Assembly: GCA_013399695.1 (NCBI GenBank)
Contig: VXAU01000760.1
Coordinates: forward strand, 1,606,494 to 1,670,493
DNA: 64,000 nucleotides
Origin: Formicarius rufipectus
Lineage: Eukaryota; Chordata; Aves; Passeriformes; Formicariidae
Direction of reading: 5' to 3'
Positions 49,131 through 61,260 of this stretch are shown piece after piece. The notes below the pieces were generated by a model. The model searched no databases, was not told where the DNA came from, and was given only the letters and a program-made list of their open reading frames with translations. A program made the translations under genes and the position numbers. Within the stretch, counting starts at the first letter, position 1; the number at the start of each line of letters is the position of its first letter.

Positions 49131-51847
49131 ATTCATGTGACGGGGAAAAAAAAAAAAAGAATTCAGGGCTAATATCAAGAAAACAATATTTTTTTTAAAT
49201 CTTTTTAATTTTGGCAGATCTAATATGGCACAATGTCAGAGGAATTAGTATAGTGGATAGTGAATATTTAACTTTTTCAAATCACAGTAAGCAACTACAA
49301 CAGACTTTTTTAGTTTGTGTTTTCTCCTTCCTTAGAAAGCAACACTACCAAGAAGAAAACATTTGCTACTATAATCACTGACAAGATATCCAAAAGGACT
49401 CTCAAGTTTCCACAAAAGGTTTCTTCTGTCACTCTGTACATGCAGTACTCCTGCCCAGTGCTCTCTGGAGCTTTGTGTACTCTCTCTGTTCCTTCTGGAA
49501 GCCGTGGAGGTGTAAAGGGATTTATCACAACCCCCAAGAAATCCTTCCAGCTTCAATTTCCTCAAGTAGTGTCAAACACCATTACTCAGATTCAATACTA
49601 AGATGTATCAGAAAAAGCTTTGCTTTTCATTCCTCAAAGCACAGACTGACTTTGGTTTTAGGTAGGATGTAACACAGTCTGTAACATGTTTCATTTATCT
49701 TTTTTGAGTAAAATAGGTGGAGGGATCAGCTCCTGTGTAAACCTAGAAAGGTTTCAAGCTGTAGGGCACGCTAAGGCCCATGAGTGCTGTTCATACTCCA
49801 CACAAAAAGATTTCAAAATAATTCGGTTCCTGTCTGATAAGCACCACTGTCACTGTATGTACACCGTGGTGGTCCCGACCTTCTGACAAAAGCCTCTGAA
49901 AACTTCCAGCTGGACTTAAGGAGGTCTGGTAATACCAGACAAAATACCCAAAGTACTCATATTGTGCTAAAAGGAAAAAAAATTACTGGAGAAAGGCAGT
50001 AAGAGCAGTAGGTTTTCTTGTGCTGGCTAAAGTTACAACTGATTACCCTCTTTCTTAAAAACAAAATGATCTTAAACTATGGTATTTAATAGTTACATGG
50101 GCAGAGTTAATTTCTCATAAGCAGTGATGTTCATCTCTTGCTTTGTTTAATTTTCATATAGGTAACTAGGGATGCAAGATACCTGTCAAAGCTCCAAGCC
50201 TGGATGTGTCCTCAGAGTGAAGATTAGAAGCACTGATCTGTGTTTTCCTTTCTCTTTTCCTTCCTTTTTTTTTTTTTTAATAAGCATCTGAGGAGTTCCT
50301 GTGAAAGCATTTAATGTAACTAGGTCACAAAGAATGAAAGTTGTCCTTGGGCAGCCTTTGAACAGGCAAAGATATATTTTCCTCTTTATTTCTTTTTCAG
50401 GAGAATAGAAAACATAAGCCCCTTTCCGTAAGCGGTATTTCATTTTTAACAGGCTCTGCAACTCCTGAAAACCTGTAAACAGTACTGAATGTAATTGAAA
50501 GAATCTTCCATACACACACTCTGGGCTTGAATCCCACTCAAACTAAGGTTTGCATTATCTTTACACTCACTGTGAAACTGTTCTCGTTGCCGGAATGGCA
50601 AGGAAAGGTTTAATTTTAGGGACAAGGTAGACCAAAATATTTCACTAAGGGAGGAATAGATTTGATGTTGGCAGTTCAGACAGGAGGTCCTGCGCTGCAG
50701 AGGCAGCACTGCACCCATGAAATGGAAGGCCTGACCCAAGCTTGTATTGGAGCCCTGTATTAACCCTACTGTACTGAAACCCAGCTGTCACTGATTTACT
50801 TTATTTAAATGCTATGGATGTGTGGAACTTCTCAGATTCAAGAAAAGGCAGCAAATGTGCTTCCCAAAGAAGACAGATGAGCACCCTGTGCACCCTGACA
50901 TGGCAAGGGATTGCAGTCCTGGTTCCCTTTGCAGGGGTGGGACAAGCCTGCTATGTCACATAACATGCTGCAGTGACCAGGTTTTGGACATAATAATCTT
51001 AATCTTACAAATTAGATATATCCAATATAACCTGGGTTTAATGAGTCAAAAAAAAATTAAAAATGGATATAGAGAGATGAGAGCATATCTATAGCTTTCT
51101 TTTGCCATACAGCCTTTTAGCTGCCTTGTGGTGCCCTTGTGGCTGTTCACAGTTGCCATGAGCTACAGCAACTCTCAGGTAATAATAAATTATAATTGAA
51201 CTGACTGAATACTTGCATAGCAGGATGAAGTGATGGGGAGGAGAGGTTCCCTTCAGTCAATATTGGTCCAGTGAACAGGTTTGACAGCTCACTCTTACTG
51301 GGGGGGGAAAAAAAAAAAAAAATTAATTGGTCATTAGGCAGGATGATGTTTGTCCAAAGTCCAGTTTACTTCATTGCTAAGCAATGAATTGTGTTTTAAG
51401 AGACAACTCTACACTCTTCACCCGTGCTTACAGTAAGTATCAAAATGTGAAAGGCCATGTGAAAGGTAGAGACTTGAAGGCAGCACACACCCTTCTCTCT
51501 GCCACACAAACTGCATGCTCTTCTCTGCACTGTTTTAATGAAATCATGAGAATGGCTCTTATTCAGCCAAGCACTTAAGCTGAAGTATTCAGTATAAAAG
51601 CATCTCTCCTTTCTTCAGGATTATTCTTGTGCCTGCCTTTGCCATTTAAGCACTTAGTTAGACCAAAGTCCATAGCATTATCTAATGAAAATAACTAAAT
51701 ATACTAGACTAAAACACACAAAGTGTGTGACCACCATTCGTCTGGAACCCATTTTGTAGAATGAATGCCATATATGGAATAAAACCGGACAGAAGTTTTT
51801 ATTGCTGTATCACCTGAGTCAAAATGAAGAGACTGAAGAGTTACAAA

Positions 51848-51975
51848 TAGAGAGTCATAGCCTGGATGAGGTTGGCAGGGACCTGTGGATGTCATTTTAT
51901 CCACCCCCTTCCTTAAGTTGAGTCACCTACCACTGGCTGCCCACAACTTGTTATATTGAAAGCATCTCTGAATGC
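51848..51975 (-). mobile_element. Old CR1 LINE 3'-end fragment
   Basis: The plus strand reads agtcatagcctggatgaggt, tggcagggacctgtggatgt, cattttatccacccccttcc and ttgagtcacctaccactggc, in the order of the antisense CR1 tail. It is diverged and short, and lies in the 5' flank of EPHA4. Confidence 0.72.
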
Positions 51976-54900
51976 TAGAAACAACTCCAAGACAAAAAAT
52001 AAATAAATTACTCAATTTATGAGTGAGTTTACAGATTTTTGAGAGAATTGAAGTCAAAGCAAAGGCAAGCAGGAGAACATAAATGGTAGAGGACATCACA
52101 AAATAAACTCCCCCCAGCTCCTAATCTGACAGCAGCCAGTGATCTTAAGATAATGCATCATACATCATTTTGGCCTAAAGACTCGACAGAGCTCTTTTTG
52201 TGAAACAGTATCTCCTGCGAAAGGACAGAACATTCTCTCAATCTCTATACCTCTCTTCTCTGTATCTCTATTTCATAAAGATCATGGAGACACAACTGAA
52301 GACAGAATTAGGCCTATTCTTCCAAAGGGAATAGGACAAGTTGTACATTTTTTTCTAAGTAAACTATGTTTTTTTCCTGATGAAAACTATACAGTTTAAA
52401 ATTTATTATTATGCCATACAAATTCTACAGGACCTCCAAAACGTACCTCCAGCAGAATCAGCCCATCTCTTTATTATGGAAGGAGGAAATGTACCTTGTG
52501 CAGAAATGACCCTTTGAAAGTGTTATCTGGCATAATACTGCACCATGACTGCTGATGGGGATTTTGCAATGGAGACAGTAAGTCCATTGCCATGGAAAAC
52601 CAGGTTGTTCAGTTTGCAGATCAATATAAGATAAGGACATGGACGGCACTTTTACTTCCAGTCTTTGACTCAAAGTCATGGACAGCAGAATCTATGGACA
52701 GCAGTGGGCTCTTCCCAAAAACAAAACAGTCTGAAGAATGGAGTGGAAATACTCATTTCTAGACTGAAAATTCCTTACAGGAGGTTTTTCTGTACAAAGA
52801 TGCACTAAGATACTGTTAAAAAAAAATAATCTACATGCTAAACACAGTTCTGTGAAAATAAGCCTTGTGAGTAGGCTCAGCATGCATGCTTTCCTTTTTG
52901 ACCTCTCTCCCCAGTGGAAATAAGCCTGATATGTGGACCTGTGTCTGAAATTCTGTTTCATGCTGACAGGGAGAGGTATTAAACCAAAAATCACTCCTAA
53001 AGCTTACTGAGTTTCCACACTCTCATCAGGTTTGTGATACGCATGGTAAAGGCACATCTTATCTGGAAGCATAAAAAGGATTGATCAGTGTCCAGAGTGT
53101 GTTCTTGGGAAAAGAAAAATAAATATTTTTTCTTTTCCATTCTTAGCAGTATTTATTTAGAAACTCCACTAAAAATCAAACAGTATTCTGGTATATATGA
53201 CCAGCATATAGCTCATAAAACCTTTCCCTGGGAAGAATCAGCAGTTCACAGTTTCAGCTCAGTTACTGTAACTTTCCTTACACACTCTTCTAGACAACTT
53301 ATTTATTGCATTGCTAAGGATATTCTTTTAGGACCCATGAACACGTGTATGTAACAGCCATAAAAATCACAAATACAATTACAGTCCCTGACTGAACAGA
53401 GTTAGTGAAGAGAAATGATTCATGCTCTGCACAATTCCTCTATGTGTTAAGCTTAACAGAAGCAAATGTTTTTCTTTCAACCAGTCGTAACACAATCACT
53501 ACATATGCCCTTGAAAATGTCTTCCTAAGAACTACACACCTCCCAGGGTTAAAGAACAGGGGCTTTGGGTTTTAGGGTGTTTTTTATTTCCCCCCCCATC
53601 AGAATTTTCTTAAAGTAAAAAATGCAGAGATTTAGTTTGAGCTTCTTGGATGGCTGCAGCCCTGCACAGGGTCAGGCAGCAATAAGCAACCCAGCCTTAA
53701 TGGTGGGCTTTCCGCTATTCCCCCTCCAATGCAGAATGAATGTCCTTTCGTCACTCTGTGGAGCGCTCGATTTCCCACTGAATGGTTTATTTCTGCAGAA
53801 TTCTCCAGGCGCACAAACCATTCTGTTCTGGTGAGCTCTGCACGTCTTATTCATGGTAATTACGTTCGCATCTTTGATCTCAGATGAGATCTCTTGTGCA
53901 TATTTTGTTCTGTTTATGTCTTTGATCTTGTTACTTGTTTTCCCCCCTTTTTTTTCCAGTCGCCTGTCTTTCCATTTGAAAGATATTCATCCTGCCTCAC
54001 TTTAAAGACAAAAGGTGAAAGAGTGGTGCATGTATCCTAAGTAACCTTGCAGAATATACAGAAGTACTGAGCAATTTTTTGAGCAGAGCGCATCAGGGTT
54101 TTGTCTCTCAGTTTAAACGAGCAGTAGCACATCATGCTGCTGACACCAAGAATGCACCTAGGCAGCTGAAAATGATATGTGAGACAGAGAAGGGTATATT
54201 GTAAAAAAAGAAAAAAGACCTGTTATTGTGATGACCACGGTGACAGCAGATTACCCTGGCAGAAATGAGACGTGTGGGATCCACTAGAGTGCATGACCAA
54301 ATCTGTTCTCAGTGGCAACAGGCAAGGGACGGGGGAGACTGTGGCAGGAGCCTCACCTGGAGGGGGAGACCCTGTCTCACAGCCCTCACTGCCCCAGCCA
54401 GGCTCCACAGCTGTGTCAGTGCATTCACACTGCAAAGCACCTTTGCAGTAGACTTACCCCATAACAGACATTTAAAAGTAAGTCAAAGGAAGCAATAAAT
54501 ACTTGTAACTTCTCAGGTGCTTGGAATTGTTAATTCTAAAATACCGAAATCATCGAAGTTGTCCCACTGGCATCCTGCATGGGGATGGCTGTGATTCTTA
54601 GTGAGGAGCATCTCAGTGACCATGTGCCAGCTCTAGCACTTAAGGTCAACAGGATTTGGACTTACGGTTGAGAGTAAAAATGCAATTCTGCTTAGGTAAA
54701 GTTAGTGCTTCATGAGGTATCAAAGTAGAACAGAGGAGTAACATTTCCAGAGCTCAGAATTACTGTAGTAAGATGACCGGGATTTACTACAGCATTTCAT
54801 GGGGATTAAGCTGAAAGACTAGATAGATCTCCAATTTTGAGAGAAAAAGCATGGATTGGTCAGTGCTACATAAAACAATTGCCTCAAATCCCAAATTCCC

Positions 54901-56485
54901 CCAAAGCCCTGAATTCTAAGTCAAAACTTACAAACACTTCTTTACTATGAAACAATTGCATTTATTCCCCTGCACTATGCTGGCTTGACTAAAACTGCAG
55001 AGGGCTGACAGCAAATCTACACGACACAACTCTGATGATGAGTATCCTCTGCTCTCCTTTATCACTGCACAGACATCTTATATCAGTAGTAAACACAGGA
55101 GGCTACAGGGCTGGTTAAGGATGAATGACAGTTTCTATCTGAAAATTTCTACAGATTAATCAACATTTTTGTGCTAGAATTTCTTAAGCTGTGGGAAATA
55201 TGTGGGTAAAAGACAGAAGACTTCATTGGGAAAGCTGCTTCTAAATACCAAATTCTATTTAACAAATCTCAGGGGAATTCTCAAGAAGCCACATACGTTC
55301 ACCCTGTGTTGTAGCACAGAGAAGCTCATAAATCCCTGTTTGTTTTCCTATGAAACACATGGAGGTTATGCTAAAGCTACTATGTTACAGTAACATAAAG
55401 CTACGAGTGCCATAGTCACTGCTTGCAATGTGCGTGTAACAAATTTCCCTGAGATCTCAATTACCTCTCTACTCATCCTGTTGTGAAAATGGAGTCATTA
55501 TCTCAGCAGGAAATATAGTGTCACATTGCTTACTTTGCACAGGTTCCCCTCCACGTGACTAATCCTTCACCCATGGATATAAAGGTGTGGGGGTTGGTTG
55601 CTAAAAGCCCTGTGAAAACAGCAGGCAGAAACTGTAACTCACAGGTCATCCCTAATCCAACAGAGATATCACAGCAAGTGTGAGTAAAAGATGTTCTTCA
55701 GTCTTTTTAAGGATGTGTAAACAAGAATTCATTAAAAGATTAAGATATTGGACAAACTTTTCATAAGGATAGAGCTAGGAAAAGACAATGTTACCAGATT
55801 ATTATTATTTTGAAAAGGAGAAGACAGAATCTCCAAATAATTTAGTCTCCATTTGCCTTAATTTCAGCAACACAATGCTAGTGCTTCTTTGGAATTCATC
55901 CTGACCTCCTCAGAAATGTGTTCAGATTTTCTTTTGTCTTCCAAAAGCATATCAGAAATCTCACTTCCTCGTTGTGGATGAGCATTTCCCAAGCTACTCA
56001 TCTGTTTTTAAAGCTGAACCAGTGAATACTTTGCAACCAACACCTCTCTGCTGGCAGGATCCCTCCCCCTGCAACTGAAGAGCCTTCTCAGCCTGAGCCT
56101 CAGATTGTTCAGTGATGATGTCATTTGTTGTTTTTGATGATGTGCAAACATCCCAGGTCTTTGGCAACCCAACACAATACTCTATGGGAAAGTCCTGTCT
56201 GTTTAAATTTAAGGTAAATCCAAAGAGACCTTCGTGTGTGTGTAATCCCATTTTAAAAATAATTCTGTGGCATGGGAGCCTGGAAATCCTTGTTTAATCT
56301 GAAATTAAAACCCAAACAGAATTAAGATATTTAAAATCCTCCCATATCTGTTCTTCCCTTATCCCAGCAATATGAGTTACATTGCTGTATTTCAGAAACT
56401 ATTTCATATTCTCAGTCATTGCTTGGTCAAACTGGTTTCCTAAGTCCAGCCATCTTCTGCCATTTTGATCAGCCTGTCCTCAGAC

Positions 56486-56590
56486 AATATATAGATACCT
56501 ATATATTAAAACATATATTTCTGCATAATACAGATGAATCTATATTATGTATTAATTTATATATTCCGTATTGATTTATATATTCCATAC
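56486..56590 (+). repeat. AT-rich tract with duplicated 13-mer
   Basis: Dense TATA-type sequence. atttatatattcc appears at 56555 and again at 56574, a 19-base period, indicating a small tandem duplication. Confidence 0.85.
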
Positions 56591-57081
56591 ATAGCCTATA
56601 AAACTTAGGCTAAGAGACTGACACTTGCAAGTGTTTCAACATAATTTTAGACTTTTGCCATAAAAGAATATTAACAAGAAACTGAACTCATTCAGATGAG
56701 AGCTAAAATTGAAGTTGAGCAGTTCTATTCTTTTTCTCCTCAGGAAGAGCTGTGGTCATTTCGGACAAGATCAAAAAAGTTCAGTCTTCTCAACACCAAA
56801 TTTTGTGATTCTTTTTTGCATAAATGTTCAGTCAAAACATTTTGGCTGCAACGAAAGGGGTTAACAGTTGTTAATGCCTTTCAACTGCAAAGATTTACAT
56901 CATGATCATTTCTTCACTACGTGAATTTCATGTCTTTGAAAAGTATCTTAATTTCAAATTGAATACAGTGGTTCAGCACTATAATTACTCCATCCTTTCC
57001 TTCTCTTATGGAAATAAAATTCATAATTTTTCCTGTCATTTTTACATATTATACTCATGTCACCAGGAGTTTTAAAGTTTC

Positions 57082-57096
57082 TTTTTTTTTTTTTTT
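57082..57096 (+). repeat. 15-base T run
   Basis: Uninterrupted T tract in the 5' flank. Confidence 0.97.
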
Positions 57097-57950
57097 AAGG
57101 TTTTTACTGGTGGTATAATAAAAGAGAAAAAATTAATTTCCTGTAGTTTGAATCAAAGTGCCACAGTGTCTCAAGATACGATGTTATACTAAAAACGTAA
57201 AGTTAATGGAATATTAAAATCTGTCAGTTGAGCTTCACAGGGAAAAATAGTTCATCGTGTGAAGACTGAGAGTGTGATAGTAAAAGAGGCTCTGTAATTC
57301 ACCAATTAACTGTTCAAAATTAAAATGAGAGATGACCTGTCCTTTCTGTTTACAGAAATGAGAGCCGTATTACAATAATTAAAAGCCCCTTCTAATTTTT
57401 AGGTAAATAACAATTACCAATTCCTTTTTAAATATCATATGGCAATAACAGTGCTCCAAACACAAACAGTTTTTCTGTGCCTTTGCTGGCGTGATTAAAA
57501 TGTTGAAGGCATCCCAGCAAGTCCCTGAGCTCCTTGACAGCTGTCATTGCTATTGAACACAACTATAACAGCCAGAGAGAGCTTTATTGGTAAACTGTTC
57601 TGCGTTGCCACAAAGGCAATCTCACCATTTCACACAGGCATCTGCTGCCATATTTTGGAGCTTTATTCCTTCCCTCTCAAATGGAGCCAGTGACTCTGTG
57701 CCATGTGCAATTTCTCCCTCTTTATCAATACCATTTGGTGAGGTTTGTGCCACCAGAGCTCAGAAGGTTTTGTTTCCAGGAAAATGAGCACGGAAAATAC
57801 ATTTTTGCCGAGTATAATGGTCTCTTTCTGCGCTAGTCATGTGCAACAATGGAGCCGAGGGCTTTTCAATAGGGAGTGGTGTGACTTCAGTGTTTAAATA
57901 TAAATGCACAGAGTTTTTATGAGAAGTGCTGTACCCTTCCAATTTACATC

Positions 57951-57975
57951 TTTTTTCTTTTTTTTTTTTTTTTTT
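57951..57975 (+). repeat. T tract with one C
   Basis: Six T, one C, then 18 T (57958-57975). Confidence 0.97.
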
Positions 57976-58204
57976 AATGGTGGGAAGAAGAGAAAGCTTC
58001 ACCACAATGAGCTGCAGCTTCAATAAAGACAGATCAGCTGGTCCCATGTCTGGCTGAGCAATGCGGCACAGCCGCGGACCCAGCAGTGCCAGAGTCCCCT
58101 GCCAAGGGCAGCCCCTCTCCAAGCTGTGCTGCCCCCCTCAGCACTGCACCCTGACAGTTTTCATCCCCACAAATGCCCCCGGGCAGAGCAAAGCACGTTT
58201 GCTC

Positions 58205-58330
58205 TACTTTCTGTATTTTACTGGCAGCAAACTGAGGCATAGGGAAATAAGATTAGCTGCTAAGATCCCCCAGACAGCCTGTGACAGGGGTGGGAGCTGA
58301 ACCTCAGCTCCCCAGAGCTTCCTTATCTAG
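58205..58330 (-). mobile_element. Probable MIR-type ancient SINE fragment
   Basis: The plus strand has tgtattttactggcagcaaa, ctgaggcatagggaaataag, then cagacagcctgtgacagggg and tgggagctgaacctcagctc. This matches the order of the MIR element: 'ttttacag', 'aaactgaggcacagagagg', the box around 'cacacagc', and 'gaacccagg'. MIR-like CORE-SINEs predate the mammal-bird split and survive as such fragments. Confidence 0.6.
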
Positions 58331-61221
58331 CAGGGGGCTATTCCTGGCCTCTCTTCCAGCCTCTCCCAGCATCTCACCTGTGCCCCAGGCAGGACAAAAG
58401 TGGCAAATCCCCCAGTGGTGGGTGATGCTGCCCTACATAATATACCCAGCTCTGCCACCTTCTGCAGATCCCCACGTCCCCTTGGTCCCTGATGAGCACA
58501 CCCCCAGTATGCAGCAGCAGCTCCTGAGACTGTTCCAGCACCTATCCTAGGTACAATTAACTCCTCTTCCTTCCCTCCCCACACCTTCTCCACATTTAGA
58601 GAGCTGCAGGGATGTACCCACAGAAGGTGGCTTCAGATATGAGGAGCGACACAGTGACCTAGGGAGCAGTGGGAGGGAGACTGGGACAAGACCTGGGATT
58701 AAGCTGCACTGAATATTTTGACCAGGAAAGAAGTGATGGAGCCAAGATGTACCAAAAACTTTTGGATGTTTGTGCTGTATGCTCCTGCAACAACAATCAG
58801 ATTGGTAGGGTACAAGTTTAGCTACTAACAGCTGAAATACTTCTTGGTCTCCCCCACTGAGTGGAAAAAATGGGAAATCAGGAAAGAGTGATGTCAGTCA
58901 TGAAGACAAGGACCACTGCAATATGTAAAATATTGCAATATCAACATCTTTGGGTACTGAAAGCTGTTAATATCAACCTGTATTTATAGAGTTCTAATAA
59001 CACAAAAATAAATCTTAAGAACATGATTTGAAAGGACATGGAATTAATCTTTATTCTCTCAGTCCAGATAATCCAATTCTTCAAATATATTTTTATAAAG
59101 CAATAAGCAATTCTCATTTCTGAAGAAATTATTTCCTGATATAACATTTTTAAGTTAGAGATTTGTGATGTCTTTCCTAGGCTCTGCACCTTTAAATCTG
59201 TCAGTCTGCTACTGTCCATTTTAGACTTATTGTGTTCACTGAAGTGTGCAGACACACACATTGTGTCATGGAGACTTCAGCACATTCTTTCCTGTGTGGT
59301 GTTTTTAAATATTAGATACAAGTTATTCAGATCACAATGATCTATTTATTGTTCACTGAAATGTAGAAGGCTTTATCAAGCACTGAAATGTGCTCGTGCT
59401 TAAGGTGCAGTGTGAGAGCTGCTCAATGGCACAAAGGAAGAACACCAGAACTAGAGCTGGTTAGAAAATAGATTTTATGTCCTGCAAAATAGTCCAAGAT
59501 TTCTTCTCCTTTGTTGTTGCTCTTCTGAGTCAGGGCAAAAAGCATATTTCTAAATGTTTTCACATGATCCAATTCTACAGGAGAGAAATTATTTTTTGTT
59601 TGATATATCATTTCTCTTCACTTTTATGTAAAACACACATTTGAAACCCAAATCATTTTATAGCTACCCATTTGCACTTCAGAAATGACAAAACCCAGTA
59701 CTCTTGGATACCCACCAAGTTCCCACTCCCTTTTTCTTTGTCCAGTCCCCATTTTGTGAAGAAGGGTCATTTTGTCAAAGTACTGTTTTCTGCATAAGAT
59801 CTGTTTTTTCAAAAGAGGAAAAAAAAAAAAGATCAGATTCAGGTAAACAGAAGAGTCTCTGAACAGTTAAAACTCTCTATCCCCCCAGTTAAAATGGAAG
59901 CACAGGGCCTTAACATCCTTTCTTCCCTAACTGCCAAGCATGGCCAGTAACTTCTTCCAACCTGCAAGAGGTACCTCAGTGTTTTTAGGTGCTCCCAAGA
60001 GATCCCCTAACCCCTACTTTCAGATCTGTTCATTTCACTGTTAGGAAGTGTCATCTTAAATTTCAGACTATCTCAAAAAGCTCTAAGAAATTCAACACCC
60101 TTCCAAAGAATCCACCCCACAGTGAGTTAAAAAAAAAAAAAAGAAAAAGTGAACAGAAGTACTGTTGCATTAAAATAAATGGCTAGCAAGTGGTCTAAAT
60201 AAAGCATTGCTATCTGATGCCTGAAAACAGATTTGACTGAAAAGGTATGCTTTCAGACTAAGAAAGCAGAAAAAACTAATTAGACAAGAAGCAACCGTGA
60301 ACAAACATGTTAGCAGAATCAATAACTGGAACTGATCAGCTATTTCTTTAATTGTGCCAGCTGGGCTCTAGCGATGTGCTTAGAGGAGCATAATTACCCA
60401 TTTCTGTTGTACAGCAGAGTTCTTTTTCTTTTCCTATCCTTTTATTCACCCTCCTTTCTTTCCTTTTACGTTAGGAGCTGGTCATACACCATTAGAGAAA
60501 GAAAAACAGCATTGAGAAATTAGTGGAAAATGGGCCATCCTCATCCATAAGACAACATTATATGAATAATTAGAAGTAGCCCTAAACAGTTATACCAAGT
60601 GTTACCTAATAAGAAAGTGAGTCAGCAAGGAAACATAACTTATTTCGTAATGTAAAAGGACATTGTGTGTGCTGTGTGCAATGCAGCTCTGTAAAAAAAA
60701 ATAAAATTAAATGAAATAGAGTAGAGACCGTTCTCTTTCCTATTTTGACATGCGTACCAGGGATTGTTCTAATTTCTAAGGCTGTGACTGATCCAGACAC
60801 AGAGTTCTGCTACTAAAGCACTGAAGTCCACGCTGTACAGCTGCCTGCTACTATTAGAAAGAAACCAGGACAGACATAAAATAAAGCACAGAAAGGAGAG
60901 GGAAAGCATAGAGGAAAGAGGGAAGGGGCTCACTGATTAATTACCAAGCAAAAAAAAAAAACCCACCCTTCTTTGACTGATGTTTACCCATCTTTAATTG
61001 ACAGCAAAACAAAGGATTTAATAACTTCAAGGCTCTTATGGGCAGCTCCATAGAAAATCCATAGTGGTGCAGAGCAAGCTTGGCTTTTTTGATCTATAGC
61101 AACGGCTAAATGGGTCTCCATTAGAGCAATGGCTACTCTGAAAAGTGAAAATTAAAAAGTGAAATATACATTTAATCAGCAACAGGCTAATATATCAAAA
61201 GAGTCAGCCTATCCCAACAAA

Positions 61222-61260
61222 GGGTCTGATCCAAAACACATTGACGTGAGTAGAAAAAAG
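61222..61260 (+). repeat. Second copy of the gggcctgatccaaa-type ancient repeat
   Basis: It begins gggtctgatccaaaacacat. Over the first 26 bases it shares 21 with the copy at 15135, with no gaps. Confidence 0.5.
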
